Under the pieces are notes generated by a model. That model saw nothing but the letters and a program-made list of their open reading frames with translations. It was not told the origin of the DNA and ran no database searches. The position numbers were made by a program, and so were the translations under genes. A stretch of DNA of 64,000 bases, from the NCBI GenBank assembly GCA_963691815.1, contig OY829661.1, forward strand, positions 2,597,001-2,661,000, written 5' to 3'. Below are positions 63,826-64,000 of this stretch, in pieces. Within the stretch, counting starts at the first letter, position 1. Every line of letters begins with the position of its first letter. Origin of the DNA: Echiichthys vipera. Taxonomy: Eukaryota > Chordata > Actinopteri > Perciformes > Trachinidae.

Positions 63826-64000
63826 TAGACTGTATAAATAATGGACGTAGCCTCTCTGTCGAGGTCCGTTCTCTCAACTTGAACTTATCGTACTCGCCTG
63901 GGGAGTCGGAATCCTCTCAGATTTGACCCATGACATTGAGGGGAGGGAGATGCGTCCATCTGTCTGACGCATGCTGGATTAGCCACATTAGCGCCACCGC
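63826..64000. other. Window end, possible SINE-like repeat
   Basis: CATAGACTGTATAAATAATGG at 63824-63844 is a phrase seen in dispersed fish repeats. Too short to classify. Confidence 0.3.

Overview
This window is repeat-dense vertebrate DNA, almost certainly from a teleost fish. The evidence is a Sushi-ichi-type chromovirus, a Penelope-like element, many CR1/L2/Rex1-like, RTE and L1-type LINE pieces, a HARBI1-type transposon, a THAP-bearing DNA transposon and a class I endogenous retrovirus (ERV) family, together with short tandem repeats and AT-rich spacers. Only one piece of ordinary host gene is visible: a NEK6/NEK7-type kinase exon near 38.2 kb (+). Nothing bacterial, phage-like or CRISPR-like was seen, and no rRNA or tRNA gene was recognised.

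Layout. 1-0.8 kb: LINE ORF1-like reading frame (-) running off the edge. 0.8-3.07 kb: ERV copy 0 (-), leader plus gag only. 3.07-3.5 kb: L1-type ORF2 tail (+). 5.65-14.99 kb: ERV copy 1 (-), both 738-bp LTRs, target duplication GTTT. 15.76-21.15 kb: Sushi-type Ty3/gypsy element (+), two LTRs, target duplication GTTTC. 22.52-24.79 kb: 5'-truncated Penelope-like element (-) with a 15-bp target duplication. 24.9-25.3 kb: RTE-like tail (+). 25.5-28.03 kb: LINE-A copy 1 (-). 28.03-34.63 kb: ERV copy 2 (+), 3' half missing. 34.6-36.0 kb: LINE ORF1 with an SGNH-esterase-like domain (-). 36.76-37.41 kb: ERV LTR stub plus LINE-D 3' UTR. 38.16 kb: kinase exon. 38.66-39.58 kb: RTE-like fragment (-). 39.97-40.96 kb: THAP element with long inverted repeats. 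42.2-42.8 kb: LINE fragment (-). 42.84-54.16 kb: LINE-D (+), split by ERV copy 3 (43.08-52.62 kb, target duplication CATC) and by a HARBI1-type element (52.79-53.95 kb, ACT). 54.6-60.98 kb: LINE-B (-), split by LINE-A copy 2 (+, 57.37-60.63 kb). 61.3-64 kb: LINE tails and fragments, plus two strong inverted repeats.

The ERV family is the main story. Copies 1, 2 and 3 share the same foreign insertions, all absent from copy 0 where copy 0 can be compared: a solo LTR 11 nt into gag (5-bp duplication GGCCC), an antisense LINE end in capsid and a LINE tail beside it. Copies 1 and 3 also share two LINE tails that replace most of RT, the end of RNase H and the integrase core, and no env is visible between integrase and the 3' LTR. 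Yet the two LTRs of copy 1 differ at only about 2 of 738 positions. This points to a defective proviral lineage copied as a unit and mobilised in trans. The leader of all four copies holds an array of short stem-loops, with a compensatory base-pair swap in copy 0. That array is a candidate packaging or dimerisation signal, a cis-element such a lineage would need.

Most coding features here are broken. The least damaged protein is the Penelope-like RT/GIY-YIG ORF. Coordinates of repeat boundaries without target duplications are approximate (tens of bases).
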